Shown here: one piece after another, positions 26,101 through 34,359 of the stretch
Numbering within the stretch: position 1 is the stretch's first letter
Layout of the letters: the number at the start of each line of letters is the position of its first letter
Origin: SFHK01 sp963618055
GTDB lineage: Bacteria; Bacillota; Clostridia; Christensenellales; Aristaeellaceae
Direction: 5' to 3'
Assembly (NCBI GenBank): GCA_963618055.1
Contig: CAVERI010000002.1
Coordinates: forward strand, 36,309-100,308
DNA: 64,000 nucleotides
Made by a program: the position numbers and the translations under genes
Notes under the pieces: generated by a model
Told to the model about the DNA's origin: nothing
Seen by the model: the letters and a program-made list of their open reading frames with translations, nothing else
Databases searched by the model: none

Positions 26101-26451
26101 AAAGCCGCGGCGATCGCGCGCCCCGGCGTACCACTTTAGCTGTTTTTTCAGGCTTCGGAGCACATGCCCCATCAGAAGCGCCCGCCCGCGGTCGTCGATG
26201 CGCGTGCGGTCTGGCCGCCCCGCTTCGTCGAAGATGCGATCGCACAGGCGCTTCGGCGAAAGCACCATCAGCCGGAAGGAGCCAATCAGGTTCAGCCCCT
26301 CCAGCAGACCGCGCTCGGTGTCCAGCGTCAGCTGCTCCGGCACCATCACCACGACGGGACTGCGCTCGTCGGCGTTCAGCGCCTCCGTCACTGCCCGCAA
26401 AAGCGCGGGCTTCAGCGCCGGCTTTCGTCCCGTGTAAAACGTAACGCTCAT
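23158..26451 (-). CDS. addB: AddB-type helicase/nuclease subunit B with degenerate P-loop
   Basis: A 1097-residue subunit of the AddAB double-strand-break resection complex. The C-terminal nuclease domain has the RVIDYKRG motif at about 900 and QLQLILYL after it. The iron-sulfur cluster cysteines are present: one in FAACPFAHF (about 748) and three in CRFCDYKGAC (about 1049-1058). The N terminus, GRKPALK at about 8-14, stands where AddB proteins have a GRxGxGKT/S Walker A, so ATP binding by this subunit is probably lost. The following PEQLTLDTE and VLSPKRL motifs are normal. The start ATG (26451) has AAGGAGAAG upstream; an ATG at 26520 overlapping truB would add a low-complexity leader. No addA is adjacent; the gene ends the translation operon. 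Confidence 0.85.
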   Translation of the reverse strand: MSVTFYTGRKPALKPALLRAVTEALNADERSPVVVMVPEQLTLDTERGLLEGLNLIGSFRLMVLSPKRLCDRIFDEAGRPDRTRIDDRGRALLMGHVLRSLKKQLKWYAGARDRRGFEMRVVEEVIRFKQAGVAPHALLSLSEQSEDGALKWKMHDLSLLYAAYEEALAGRFQDGEDEIRVAMERLPGAPSLRDASVFAFGFDLTTPIWNDFVTRLAGFVRHAAVFLPLENDGNARDFTLFGPLQASFERLARGMNAAGIEWKRERLNEAGYAPNAAGFLAREVFCSPPERYRAGNTSVQLAALRNPMEEARFAAALTRRLAMKNGWRYRDIMVLVGNPTEYMDALTAAFAEYEIPLFAAESRPLDRHPLARFLLETMRLLSGADADLSTLLLTGYAAITDDEGDRMLGYIARNGLRAREVLKPLRRGDAETRAQLEPIRQQLAEPMIELNERLTGAKTLSEQLSAIFAYLERLNAAEKGDAMRERLIALGQRALAAEDAQVWNRVIGTLDQMNELLGDARVSKEELTEMFARAFSASQIKPLPQSGDAVVATGAARAGSGTVEALIVIGQSAASGAEDGGLFDVGELADMSKRLECFLGSGALARTRTDRMYLKNALAMARRYLCITYPMSTQDGAAVTPGALVEETKTIFPGIEARGGVAQDEQMERMRVSAAQAAESCLAVDLSEGRLTDAGREALNALKDSGGVARLRAALGQNISSERITPKLAREVYGSLSKVSVTRLESFAACPFAHFVKYALKPEREEPFGLNAKDEGTFYHDAVHAFLEQGKDEPETPSEEEAVRRMNAISDALLEGAIREVIGENGVVQAEARRMRRILARAARALSAQLRGSAFRPVELEMAFGEGRYSLKLHTNTQTRLDGRIDRIDGMADAGERYLRVIDYKRGGKKLDAGEVYEGLQLQLILYLAEAIHKYGARSAGAFYFRVDDPVINTESLNEEEIEKLRAEKLRMEGILPRDSALIRRMAREPERVFRVRFLQSGEPDARTNMATEDEFSLLMRHSLERAARFTNAISSGETEITPARSEVSDACRFCDYKGACMLDKQIPGGKGRKIRKMSFNEVYERIREEAGEATEE

Positions 26452-26516
26452 AGATGCTTCTCCTTCAGTGCCAGCTTCTCCGGCTGTGCCGCGCTCATCG
26501 ACGTTCGACGCTCCGC

Positions 26517-27422
26517 TCATGCTGGCTTCGTCTCATTGACCGGCGGGAGCAGCATCGCGCGAAAGCGAATCTCGCCCATCTCCGTTTTCTCGCCCATCCC
26601 GGCGAAAACGCCATTCACATACACGCGGAAGAAGCCGTCCCCATCCGGGTACGCCTCCATCCATTCTGACCGAAGCGGCACGCCCGCGCGCACCTTCGCT
26701 TCATACTGCCCGCGCACGTCCACGCGGGCATATCCGCCAAGCAGCGCATCCATCGGACGCAGCGCGGGCGTAAGGTCTCCCATGGCCTTCAATTCGTCCA
26801 GCGTATACGCGTCGTTCACCGTAAACGCGCCGGCGCGGGCGCGCAGAAGGAACGACATATGCCCGCCGTCGCCCAGCCGCTCGCCAATATCGCGCATCAG
26901 AGAGCGAATATACACGCCCTTTCCGCACTCGATGGTCAGCAAATGCCGACCGGGAGCGGTTTCGCACAGATACTCAATACCATGCACCACGACCTCGCGC
27001 GCCGGAATATCCAGCGTTTCGCCGCGCCGCGCAAGCTCGTACAGCGGCCGCCCGTCGCGCTTGAGCGCGCTGTACATCGGCGGCACCTGCCAGATATGCC
27101 CCGTGAACTCCGGCAGCACGCGCTTCACGTCGTCCGCAGACGCGCGCACCGGGCGCGTCTCCAGCACCCTGCCGGAAGCGTCCGCCGTATCCGTCGTCAC
27201 GCCAAGGCACAGCTCGCCGATGTAGACCTTCGTTTTATCGATAATGTAATCGAACAGGCGCGTTGCCCGCCCCACGCACACCGGCAGTACGCCGGCCGCG
27301 TCCGGGTCGAGCGTGCCGCCGTGGCCGACGGCTGTCTTTCGCGGCAGAAGTCTGCGCACGAACAGCACCGCGTCCGAGGACGTCATGCCCGGCGGCTTCA
27401 GCACATTGATGAATCCGTCCAT
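26517..27422 (-). CDS. truB: tRNA pseudouridine-55 synthase
   Basis: TruB of 301 residues converts U55 in the T-loop of tRNAs to pseudouridine. The N-terminal KPPGMTSSDAV motif, the catalytic aspartate in GGTLDPDAAG (about 37-46), VGHG before it, and YSALKRDGRPLYELAR near 125 are all standard. A C-terminal PUA-like part follows. It lies 1 bp after nrnA on the same strand, within the rimP-to-addB operon, a common Firmicutes order. Confidence 0.96.
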   Translation of the reverse strand: MDGFINVLKPPGMTSSDAVLFVRRLLPRKTAVGHGGTLDPDAAGVLPVCVGRATRLFDYIIDKTKVYIGELCLGVTTDTADASGRVLETRPVRASADDVKRVLPEFTGHIWQVPPMYSALKRDGRPLYELARRGETLDIPAREVVVHGIEYLCETAPGRHLLTIECGKGVYIRSLMRDIGERLGDGGHMSFLLRARAGAFTVNDAYTLDELKAMGDLTPALRPMDALLGGYARVDVRGQYEAKVRAGVPLRSEWMEAYPDGDGFFRVYVNGVFAGMGEKTEMGEIRFRAMLLPPVNETKPA

Positions 27423-27423
27423 C

Positions 27424-28395
27424 TTACAGCTCCCGCGCGTACGCTTCCGCCGCCGCGATTACCTTGCCAAAAGCCGTGTCCAGCGCTTCGCCGTTCATGC
27501 TGATGCCCGCCGCCGCCACGTGCCCGCCGCCGCCAAATTTCTGCGCCAGCTGCGCGACGTTCGCACCGTTCGCGGCGCGCAGGGAAAACTTCGTACCGGA
27601 ATCCTGCTCCTCGGCCAGAATGCCGATGAACACGCCCTCGATCTCGTTTAAATAGTTGACGATGCCGTGCGCGTCCGGGCTTGCGGTGCCCGTTTCGCGG
27701 AACATATCCTTCGTCAGGCGAATCGCTGCCACCCTTCCGTCCGCGAACAGCTCAATTTTGCTGAGCGCGCGGCCAATCAGGCGCGTCTTAGCCAGCGTTC
27801 TTGAGCGATATAAAAGCCGCGTCACGTTCTCCACGTCCACGCCTGCCTCAACGCACTTTGCCGCGGCGCGAAGCGTGTCCGGCGAGGTGGACTGGAAGCT
27901 GAAATTGCCGGAGTCCGTGGAAATCGCCGTATACAGGCTGACCGCCATATCGGGCGTAAGCGCGAGCCCCAGCTCTTCAATCACGCCCAGCGCGATTTCG
28001 CCGGTGGACGCGGCATTTTCGTTCACAAAGCAAACGTCGCCGAAGCCCTCGTTCGTGTCGTGATGGTCGATGACGGCGCGTTCCGGGCATGCGTCGAACA
28101 CATCCGTCAGCTTACCCATCCGCGCGCGGTCAGACACGTCCGCGCCCAGCGCCGCCCTCGGCTGAAACGGCAGGGTTTCCGCCGTCGCGAAATCCTCCCA
28201 GCCGGGCAGGAAGCGGTATTTCGGCTCCACCGGATCGTCGCACGCCGGGAACGCGCGCTTGCCCAGCGCGCGAATCGCCGCCGTCAGCGCCAATGCGGAA
28301 CCGTAGGCGTCGCCATCCGGCCGAAAATGAACGATCACAGCGATGTCGTCGTGCGCTTCAATCCAGCGAGCCAGCTCCGCCGCCGACCCAATCAT
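27424..28395 (-). CDS. nrnA: DHH-family oligoribonuclease/pAp phosphatase NrnA
   Basis: DHH/DHHA1 phosphodiesterase of 323 residues that degrades nanoRNAs and dephosphorylates 3'-phosphoadenosine 5'-phosphate. Motif I is HFRPDGDAYGS (about 23-33), the DHH motif is VIDHHDTN (about 108-115), and the DHHA1 glycine motif is FGGGGHVAAAG (about 285-295). Manganese ligands are all kept. The ATG overlaps the rbfA stop by four bases, as commonly seen in this operon. Confidence 0.95.
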   Translation of the reverse strand: MIGSAAELARWIEAHDDIAVIVHFRPDGDAYGSALALTAAIRALGKRAFPACDDPVEPKYRFLPGWEDFATAETLPFQPRAALGADVSDRARMGKLTDVFDACPERAVIDHHDTNEGFGDVCFVNENAASTGEIALGVIEELGLALTPDMAVSLYTAISTDSGNFSFQSTSPDTLRAAAKCVEAGVDVENVTRLLYRSRTLAKTRLIGRALSKIELFADGRVAAIRLTKDMFRETGTASPDAHGIVNYLNEIEGVFIGILAEEQDSGTKFSLRAANGANVAQLAQKFGGGGHVAAAGISMNGEALDTAFGKVIAAAEAYAREL

Positions 28396-28766
28396 GCTTC
28401 TTCCTCCGGCGCGTCCTTGGGCGCGCGCTTTTCCTCCTCCGCCAGCACCTGCTGAATGTGGGCGGCGTATTCCATGTTCGTGTCCAGCTCAAAAATCAGC
28501 TCCGGCGTGTAGCGCAGGTCAACCTCGCGGCCGAGCTCGCGGCGAATAAAGCCCGCGGCGTTTTTCAGCGCCTTGAGCATATCCTTTCGAAGCTCCTCCT
28601 CCAGCACCGACACGCGCACGCGGCAATAGCGCAGGTCGCGCGTAACGTCGGCATGCGTGATCGACCACGTGCCGCACACGCGCGGATCCTTCACCTCGCC
28701 GCGAATAATCTTGTCCAGCGCGCGGCGCACCTCTTCAGAGATGCGATCCGTCCGATCAAATCCCAT
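28392..28766 (-). CDS. rbfA: Ribosome-binding factor A
   Basis: A 124-residue KH-type protein needed for 16S rRNA 5'-end maturation and cold adaptation. Visible family marks: DRISEEVRRALDKII at the N terminus, DPRV and the AxGFIRREL motif (AAGFIRRELG), then LRYTPEL. The acidic tail (EEEKRAPKDAPEEEA) is unstructured. It follows infB, as in most bacteria, with 84 bp between. Confidence 0.95.
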   Translation of the reverse strand: MGFDRTDRISEEVRRALDKIIRGEVKDPRVCGTWSITHADVTRDLRYCRVRVSVLEEELRKDMLKALKNAAGFIRRELGREVDLRYTPELIFELDTNMEYAAHIQQVLAEEEKRAPKDAPEEEA

Positions 28767-28850
28767 GGTACCCTCCTTTTCGAAAACGCGGCCGGCGGCA
28801 TCTTGTCCGCCGACCGCTGTCGATCAGATGAAATCCTTACGCCCCGGGAA

Positions 28851-31697
28851 TCAGCGGCCGATCTCCTCCATGACGAAGCACTCGATCTCGTCGCCTTCCT
28901 TGACGTCGTTGTAGTTTTCGATGCCGAGGCCGCACTCGTAGCCCGCGGCGACCTCCCTGACGTCATCCTTGAAGCGCTTGAGGGAATCAATCTTGCCCTC
29001 ATGCACGATGACGTTATCGCGCAAAAGACGAATCTGCGCGTTGCGCTGAATCTTGCCGTCGGTAACGTAGCAGCCCGCGACGGTGCCCACGCCGGACACG
29101 CGGAAGGTCTGACGCACGGTGCAGCGGCCCAGCACGTTTTCCTTGAACTTCGGCGCAAGCATGCCCTTCATGGCCGCCTGAATATCCTCAATCGCGTTGT
29201 AAATGACGCGGTACAGGCGGATGTCCACCTTCTCGCGTTCCGCGAGGTCGCGCACGCTGTTGTCGTGGCGCACGTTGAAGCCGATGATGATGGCGTTGGA
29301 CGCGCTGGCAAGGTTGACGTCGGTTTCCGTGATCGCGCCGACGCCGCCGTGAATCACCTTGACCTTGACCTCGTCGTTGCTCAGGCGCTCAAGCGACTGC
29401 TTGACGGCCTCGACGGAGCCCTGTACGTCGGCCTTGATGATGATGTTCAGCTCCTTGACCTGCCCCTCCGAAATCTGGTTGAACAGATCGTCCAGCGTGG
29501 TCTTGCTCTGCGCCTTGATCAGCGCGGCGCGCGCCTTGTCACGGCGCTCCTCGGCGACCTTGCGGCTCAGGCTGTCGTCGTCCACGGCGGAGAGAATGTC
29601 GCCCGCCTCGGGCACGTCGTTAAAGCCGATTACCTCCACCGGGTCGGACGGGCGCGCTTCCTTCACGCGTTCGCCCTTGTCGTTTACCATGGCGCGGACG
29701 CGGCCGTAGGCCATGCCGGCGACGATGGTATCGCCCACGCGCAGCGTGCCGTTCTTGATCAGCACGTTGGCGACGGGGCCGCGGCCCTTGTCCAGACGCG
29801 CCTCGATGATGATGCCGCGCGCCTTGCGGTTCGGGTTCGCCTTGTAGTCCTGCACCTCGGCGACCAGCAGAATCATTTCCAGCAGCTGATCGACGCCCTG
29901 TCCGGTCTGCGCGGAAACGGGCACGATGATCGTGTCGCCGCCCCATGCTTCGTCCACCAGCTCGTACTTGGTCAGCTCCTGACGGATGCGGTCGGGATCG
30001 GCGGTCGGCTTATCCATCTTGTTGATGGCGACGATCGTCTGCACGCCGGCGGCCTTCGCGTGGTTGATGGCCTCAATGGTCTGCGGCATAACGCCGTCGT
30101 CCGCCGCGACGACCAGAATGGCGATATCCGTTGCCTGCGCGCCGCGGGCACGCATGGCGGTGAACGCCTCGTGGCCGGGGGTGTCAAGGAAGGTGATGCG
30201 CTGGCCGTGAAGCTCCACGGTATACGCGCCGATGTGCTGCGTGATGCCGCCGGCCTCGCTGGCGGTCACGTGGCTCTTGCGGATATAATCGAGCAGTGAG
30301 GTCTTGCCATGGTCGACGTGACCCATGATGGTGACGACCGGCGGGCGGCTGACCAGATTCTCCTCGGTATCCTCTACGTCCTCGGCCTCCAGCGCGTCCT
30401 CCGCGGTTTCGGCCAGCTTCAATTCAAGCTCAACGCCGAACTCGGTGCAGATGAGCTGCGCGGTGTCGAAGTCCAGCTCGTTATTGATGTTGGCAAAGAT
30501 GCCCAGCATCAGGAGCTTTTTGATGATCTCGCTTACGGGCTTGCCGATGCGCTCGGACAGATCCTTTACGGTGATCTTCTCGGCAGTCATGACCGCCTTC
30601 TCGATCTTCACCGGCTCGGGCTTCGGCGCCTGTACGACGACCTTGCGCTTGCGCTTGCCGCCGCGCACGAAATCGTCATCCATCTGAACCGACGGAGCCG
30701 CGGAGCGGGTCTGCTGGCGCTTATTCTTGGCGGTATTGTGCTCCGGGTCAACCTGACGCACATACTGCTTCTTATTCGGATCGTAATTGCTTACGCGCTC
30801 CTTCTCCACGCTCGGCGTGAGCTCGGGCGCGGCAGGACGACGCGGCGCAAATCCGCCGGGTCTCGCGCCGCCCACCGGCGGACGCTGTCCCGCGGGTCTG
30901 GACGCGGCGCCGGGCGCGCCAGCCTGACCGGCCGGACGGCCATACGGCCCGCGCGGAGCCTGCGCGCCACCCTGCTGTGGGTTTACCGGACGGCCATACG
31001 GCCCGCGCGGAGCCTGTGCACCGCCGGACTGCTGCGGATTCACCGGACGGCCATACGGCCCGCGCGGTGCCTGCGCGCCACCGGGCTGCTGCGGATTCAC
31101 CGGGCGGCCATACGGCCCGCGCGGCGCCTGCGCTCCACCGGGCTGCTGCGGGTTCGCCGGGCGGCCATACGGCCCTCGCGGCGCCTGCGCTCCACCCTGC
31201 TGCGGATTGATCGGACGCGGCGACTGCCCTGCGGCCGGTCTCGGCTGCGGCTGCGCGGCGGCGGAACGCGGCTTTGCGGTCTCCGCAGCCTTCGGCGCGC
31301 GCGGCGGCTGTGCGGCGGCGGACTTGCTTTCCTCCGCTGCCTCCTCCTGAACCGGCGCTATCTCAGACTTCGAAGCCGCCTCAATCGGCGCTTCCTCCCG
31401 GGCGGGCTGCGCGTTTTCCGTCTTCGGCGCGCTCGGCTCCTCCGCCGACGCGCTCTCCGGTGGCTTCGGCTGATCGGAGGAATAGGCGTTGTTCATGGAC
31501 TTGACGGCGGCTTCGTACTGCATGCGCAGTTCTTCCCGCTCCATCGCCTCTTTCTTCTCCCTTTCCGCGCGCGACAGATCGTCCGACATGCGTCTGAGCA
31601 TGCCGAGCGCTTCCTGCGCCTGCTTGCGCGAACGGGTCACGTTCTCCAGCAAGCTTGCGGCGTTTACGCTGAGTTCCTTGGTTGCGACTTTCGCCAT
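28851..31697 (-). CDS. infB: Translation initiation factor IF-2
   Basis: Large initiation factor of 948 residues that places fMet-tRNA on the 30S subunit and promotes subunit joining. An N-terminal helical IF2_N segment is followed by a disordered Ala/Pro/Gly/Arg linker (about 100-330) with tandem repeats, a second IF2_N domain (near 370-425), then the G domain: G1 GHVDHGKT (about 457-464), G3 DTPGHEAF, G4 NKMDK. Domains II-IV end with CGLGIENYNDVKEGD. The ATG follows GGGGTGGATTCAGGGA. It is in the nusA operon between ylxQ and rbfA. Confidence 0.97.
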   Translation of the reverse strand: MAKVATKELSVNAASLLENVTRSRKQAQEALGMLRRMSDDLSRAEREKKEAMEREELRMQYEAAVKSMNNAYSSDQPKPPESASAEEPSAPKTENAQPAREEAPIEAASKSEIAPVQEEAAEESKSAAAQPPRAPKAAETAKPRSAAAQPQPRPAAGQSPRPINPQQGGAQAPRGPYGRPANPQQPGGAQAPRGPYGRPVNPQQPGGAQAPRGPYGRPVNPQQSGGAQAPRGPYGRPVNPQQGGAQAPRGPYGRPAGQAGAPGAASRPAGQRPPVGGARPGGFAPRRPAAPELTPSVEKERVSNYDPNKKQYVRQVDPEHNTAKNKRQQTRSAAPSVQMDDDFVRGGKRKRKVVVQAPKPEPVKIEKAVMTAEKITVKDLSERIGKPVSEIIKKLLMLGIFANINNELDFDTAQLICTEFGVELELKLAETAEDALEAEDVEDTEENLVSRPPVVTIMGHVDHGKTSLLDYIRKSHVTASEAGGITQHIGAYTVELHGQRITFLDTPGHEAFTAMRARGAQATDIAILVVAADDGVMPQTIEAINHAKAAGVQTIVAINKMDKPTADPDRIRQELTKYELVDEAWGGDTIIVPVSAQTGQGVDQLLEMILLVAEVQDYKANPNRKARGIIIEARLDKGRGPVANVLIKNGTLRVGDTIVAGMAYGRVRAMVNDKGERVKEARPSDPVEVIGFNDVPEAGDILSAVDDDSLSRKVAEERRDKARAALIKAQSKTTLDDLFNQISEGQVKELNIIIKADVQGSVEAVKQSLERLSNDEVKVKVIHGGVGAITETDVNLASASNAIIIGFNVRHDNSVRDLAEREKVDIRLYRVIYNAIEDIQAAMKGMLAPKFKENVLGRCTVRQTFRVSGVGTVAGCYVTDGKIQRNAQIRLLRDNVIVHEGKIDSLKRFKDDVREVAAGYECGLGIENYNDVKEGDEIECFVMEEIGR
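30930..31216 (-). repeat. Tandem coding repeat in the IF-2 linker
   Basis: Five copies of a unit of about 57-60 bp, encoding a unit close to GGAQAPRGPYGRPVNPQQ. The copies differ by a few bases and by P/S or A/V changes, so they are recent. The unit is in frame and adds a positively charged, Gly/Pro-rich, disordered segment. Copy number is likely to vary between strains. Confidence 0.9.
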
Positions 31698-31727
31698 TCC
31701 CTGAATCCACCCCCGATAATTTCCGCG

Positions 31728-32030
31728 TCAATCCGCCTTTGTAAGCAGTTGACGGATGCGTTCGGCAAACGGCGCGTCTGTCACCGCCGCCGCCATGCGC
31801 CCGGGTCTGCCAATGGCATTGCCCAGCGCTTGTTCCCCCATTTGAATCAGCTCGACGCCGCGATACCGGCACGCATCGCCCAGCGCCTTCTTTGTGCCGT
31901 CCGACGCGCCTTCGTCTACCAGCACCAGCTTCGCCTTTCCGGCCTTAAGCGCCGTTTCCACCGCCTGCTGGCCCGAAACCAGCCGGCCGGCGCGCGCGCA
32001 CAGACCCAGCATATTACACGCCCGGTTCAT
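31728..32030 (-). CDS. ylxQ: L7Ae-like RNA-binding protein YlxQ
   Basis: A 100-residue L7Ae/L30e-fold protein of the YlxQ type. Motifs: MLGLCARAGRLVSGQQAVE at the N terminus and the LVLVDEGASDGTKK strand-helix in the middle, with VELIQMG after it. Such proteins bind kink-turn RNA; the target of YlxQ is not settled. The ATG at 32030 lies inside the 3' end of rnpM and has GGAGGAGG six bases upstream. It sits between rnpM and infB in the usual order. Confidence 0.9.
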   Translation of the reverse strand: MNRACNMLGLCARAGRLVSGQQAVETALKAGKAKLVLVDEGASDGTKKALGDACRYRGVELIQMGEQALGNAIGRPGRMAAAVTDAPFAERIRQLLTKAD

Positions 32031-32319
32031 CCGAAGCCTCCTCCACCGGCGGCAGGCTCGCGAACGCCTTTTCAAGCTCGTCGAACACCGCGGCGTCCAC
32101 CGCCGCCTCGAACTTGCGCTCCAGCGCCTTTGTCTTGCGCGCCTTTTTCAGGCATTCCACATTGCGGCACACGTAAGCGCCGCGGCCGGGCTTCTTGCCG
32201 ACGGGATCAATGGAAACCTCTCCCTCCGGCGAGCGCACGATTCTCTGAAGCTCGCGCTTCGGCTTCATTTCATGGCAGCCGACGCACATGCGCATCGGCA
32301 CCTTGCGCGTTTTAAGCAT
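32014..32319 (-). CDS. rnpM: RNase P modulator RnpM (YlxR)
   Basis: A 101-residue YlxR-fold protein. The signature MRMCVGCHEMKPKREL (residues 10-25) and GRGAYVCRNVECLKKA are diagnostic; this family was shown in B. subtilis to bind and modulate RNase P RNA. The 8-bp overlap with nusA and the 17-bp overlap with ylxQ imply coupled translation. The C-terminal 25 residues are acidic and variable. Confidence 0.93.
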   Translation of the reverse strand: MLKTRKVPMRMCVGCHEMKPKRELQRIVRSPEGEVSIDPVGKKPGRGAYVCRNVECLKKARKTKALERKFEAAVDAAVFDELEKAFASLPPVEEASDEPGV

Positions 32320-33457
32320 TCTCCTGCTCGCCCTCCGCGGCCTCCGGCTTCTCGGCCTCCGCCTGCGCCTCTTCCTCCGCCTGCTTTGCCAGTGCCTCGT
32401 TCATCTGGCTGAGCGATTTGATGTCGATCTTCCAGCCGGTCAGCTTCGCCGCGAGGCGGGCGTTCTGGCCTTCTTTGCCGATGGCCAGCGACAGCTGGTT
32501 GTCCGGCACCACGACGCGCGAGGACTTTTCCTTGTCCGCCACAAACACGCTGTGCACGCGCGCCGGGCTGAGTGCGGAAGCAATATATTCCTTGGGATCG
32601 CTCGACCACTTGACGATATCGATCTTCTCGGTCTTCAATTCGTTCACCACGTTCTCCACGCGCATGCCGCGCGGGCCGACGCACGCGCCGACGGGATCGA
32701 TGTTGCTGTCGGTGGAGAACACGGCCATCTTCGTGCGGAAGCCGGCCTCGCGGGCGATGGACTTGATCTGCACCACGCCGCTTCGAATCTCCGGCACCTC
32801 AATTTCAAACAGGCGCTTCACAAGCCCCGGATGCGTGCGGGAAACCATAACCTGCGGGCCGCGGTTCTGGCGTGAAACCTCCAGCACGTACACCTTCAGG
32901 CGGTCGCCCACCTTGATTTCCTCGCCGGGCATCTGCTGTGCCTGCTCCAGCACACCCTCGGTGCGGCCAAGCTCCACAAACGCGCGCCCGTTTTCCACGC
33001 GCTGCACGATGGCGGTCAGAATTTCGTTTTCCTTTTCGATGTATTCATCGTAAATCACGCCGCGCTCGGCCTCGCGGATGTGCTGCACGATGACCTGCTT
33101 GGCGGTCTGCGCGGCAATGCGGCCAAACTGGCTGGGCATGGTGGGAACCTCGATCACGTCGCCGATGCCGTACATCGACAGCGCCGGATAATTGGCGCGC
33201 ACGTCGGTCAGCGAAATCTCCGCCGCCGGATCCGCGACGCTCTCCACGATGTTCTTGTGCGCGAGCACCTCGATCTGACCGGTGGTGCGGTCGATCACGG
33301 CGCGCACGTTGTCGGTCTTGCCGAAGCTGCGCTTATACGCGGACACCAGCGCGCTCTCGATTTTCGAATACAGAACTTCCTTATTGATTTTCTTTTCCTT
33401 TGCCAGCGCGTCGATTGCGGAGATAACCTCCGCGGAATCCGCGAAACCCGTCGCCAT
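32312..33457 (-). CDS. nusA: Transcription elongation factor NusA
   Basis: A 381-residue protein that binds RNA polymerase and RNA, acting in pausing, termination and antitermination. The N-terminal domain (KEKKINKEVLYSKIESAL), S1 domain (about 130-200), and KH1/KH2 domains with PVGACVGPRGMRV (about 250-262) and AIGKEGQNARLAAKLTG (about 320-336) are all present. A short acidic Glu/Ala tail replaces the C-terminal repeats of proteobacteria, as usual in Firmicutes. GGGAGGAA is upstream of the ATG. Confidence 0.96.
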   Translation of the reverse strand: MATGFADSAEVISAIDALAKEKKINKEVLYSKIESALVSAYKRSFGKTDNVRAVIDRTTGQIEVLAHKNIVESVADPAAEISLTDVRANYPALSMYGIGDVIEVPTMPSQFGRIAAQTAKQVIVQHIREAERGVIYDEYIEKENEILTAIVQRVENGRAFVELGRTEGVLEQAQQMPGEEIKVGDRLKVYVLEVSRQNRGPQVMVSRTHPGLVKRLFEIEVPEIRSGVVQIKSIAREAGFRTKMAVFSTDSNIDPVGACVGPRGMRVENVVNELKTEKIDIVKWSSDPKEYIASALSPARVHSVFVADKEKSSRVVVPDNQLSLAIGKEGQNARLAAKLTGWKIDIKSLSQMNEALAKQAEEEAQAEAEKPEAAEGEQENA

Positions 33458-33477
33458 GCCGTATTCCTCCCGTTTCG

Positions 33478-33993
33478 TTATGTCGGATCGGACGACAGGG
33501 GCGATTCCTCAAGCCCCGCGCCGTCCTCAAGCAGCTCTTCGTCAATATCCACAACCGGCTTTACCACGGCCACGGCCTTGCGGTCGAAGGCCATGTCGCC
33601 CGCCTGCGCGCGGATGACGATTTTGCCGTCGATCAGGCCCTGCAATTCGCCCTGCCAAACCTTTGCCCCATCCAACGGCTTATATAATTTCACCTCTACC
33701 AGCTGACCGCGGGCGCGCTCAAAATCGCGTTCCTTCTTCAGCGGCCGATCCACGCCGGGCGAGGAGACCTCCATGTAGTCGTAGTCCACGTCCTCGGTCT
33801 CGGGCAGGATTTTTCTATGGTAGCTTTCCAGATCGTCCAGCGTAATTCCGCCCTCTTTGTCCACAAAAAAACGCAAAAACCTTCCGGCGGGCTCCTTCAC
33901 CAGCTCGAGATCGACCCATTCGAACCCAAGCTGCTCAGCCAACCGGATTGCGGCGCGCTCCACGCGCGTAAGCGGCATTGATTGATTTGGCAA
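33478..33993 (-). CDS. rimP: Ribosome maturation factor RimP
   Basis: A protein of about 171 residues required for 30S subunit assembly and the first gene of the nusA-infB operon. The N-terminal domain has LGFEWVDLELVKEPAGRFLRFFVDK, and the central EVSSPGVDRPL motif is diagnostic. I chose the TTG at 33993 because GGAGG sits nine bases upstream. The ATG at 33978 is five codons later and too far from that site. The C-terminal 15 residues are acidic. Confidence 0.92.
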   Translation of the reverse strand: MPNQSMPLTRVERAAIRLAEQLGFEWVDLELVKEPAGRFLRFFVDKEGGITLDDLESYHRKILPETEDVDYDYMEVSSPGVDRPLKKERDFERARGQLVEVKLYKPLDGAKVWQGELQGLIDGKIVIRAQAGDMAFDRKAVAVVKPVVDIDEELLEDGAGLEESPLSSDPT

Positions 33994-34143
33994 GTAACTC
34001 TTCCTCCGCGTTCCACCGTATGCGCCCCTTGCAAACATCAACCGCCCCGCACGATGCGGCGCGGCTTTCGGGGGCGCGCTTCCGCCCAGCGGAAGCATCC
34101 AAAGCACGTTCCTTGGCCGCCGGACTTGGCGGCGCTACGATTA

Positions 34144-34172
34144 TTATATCACGCCGGCGCGCGAAATACAAC
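34144..34172 (-). promoter_or_regulatory. Sigma-A promoter of the rimP-nusA-infB operon
   Basis: Minus strand: -35 TTGTAT (34167-34172), 17-bp spacer, -10 TATAAT (34144-34149). The leader to rimP is about 140 bases and GC-rich with several possible stems (for example around 34060-34130), but I see no known riboswitch. Confidence 0.8.
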
Positions 34173-34298
34173 ACCTGTTTTTCAGGATTCCTCCCGGCAA
34201 ATGATGAAAAATGTGTAAACCCGCCTCCCTTTTTCACCATCCGACAACATTTAACTTCACCGTTTCCAGAATTGAACATATGAAAAGCTCTCTCAGGC

Positions 34299-34327
34299 TT
34301 GTAAATTGGCGGGATTTGAGGTAAAAT
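34299..34327 (+). promoter_or_regulatory. Sigma-A promoter of gap
   Basis: -35 TTGTAA (34299-34304), 17-bp spacer, -10 TAAAAT (34322-34327). The start of gap is 32 bp downstream with AGGAGG. Confidence 0.82.
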
Positions 34328-34359
34328 ACCGCATGGACAATAATTAGGAGGTAATCACC

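Noticed and set aside
28089..30299. Very long open frame on the plus strand opposite infB
   Set aside because: It mirrors the codon pattern of the infB gene on the other strand; long antisense frames are expected in high-GC DNA. No ribosome binding site or protein family fits.
30930..31216. Regular repeats suggesting a CRISPR array
   Set aside because: The unit is in frame inside IF-2, has no unique spacers and encodes a plausible disordered linker.
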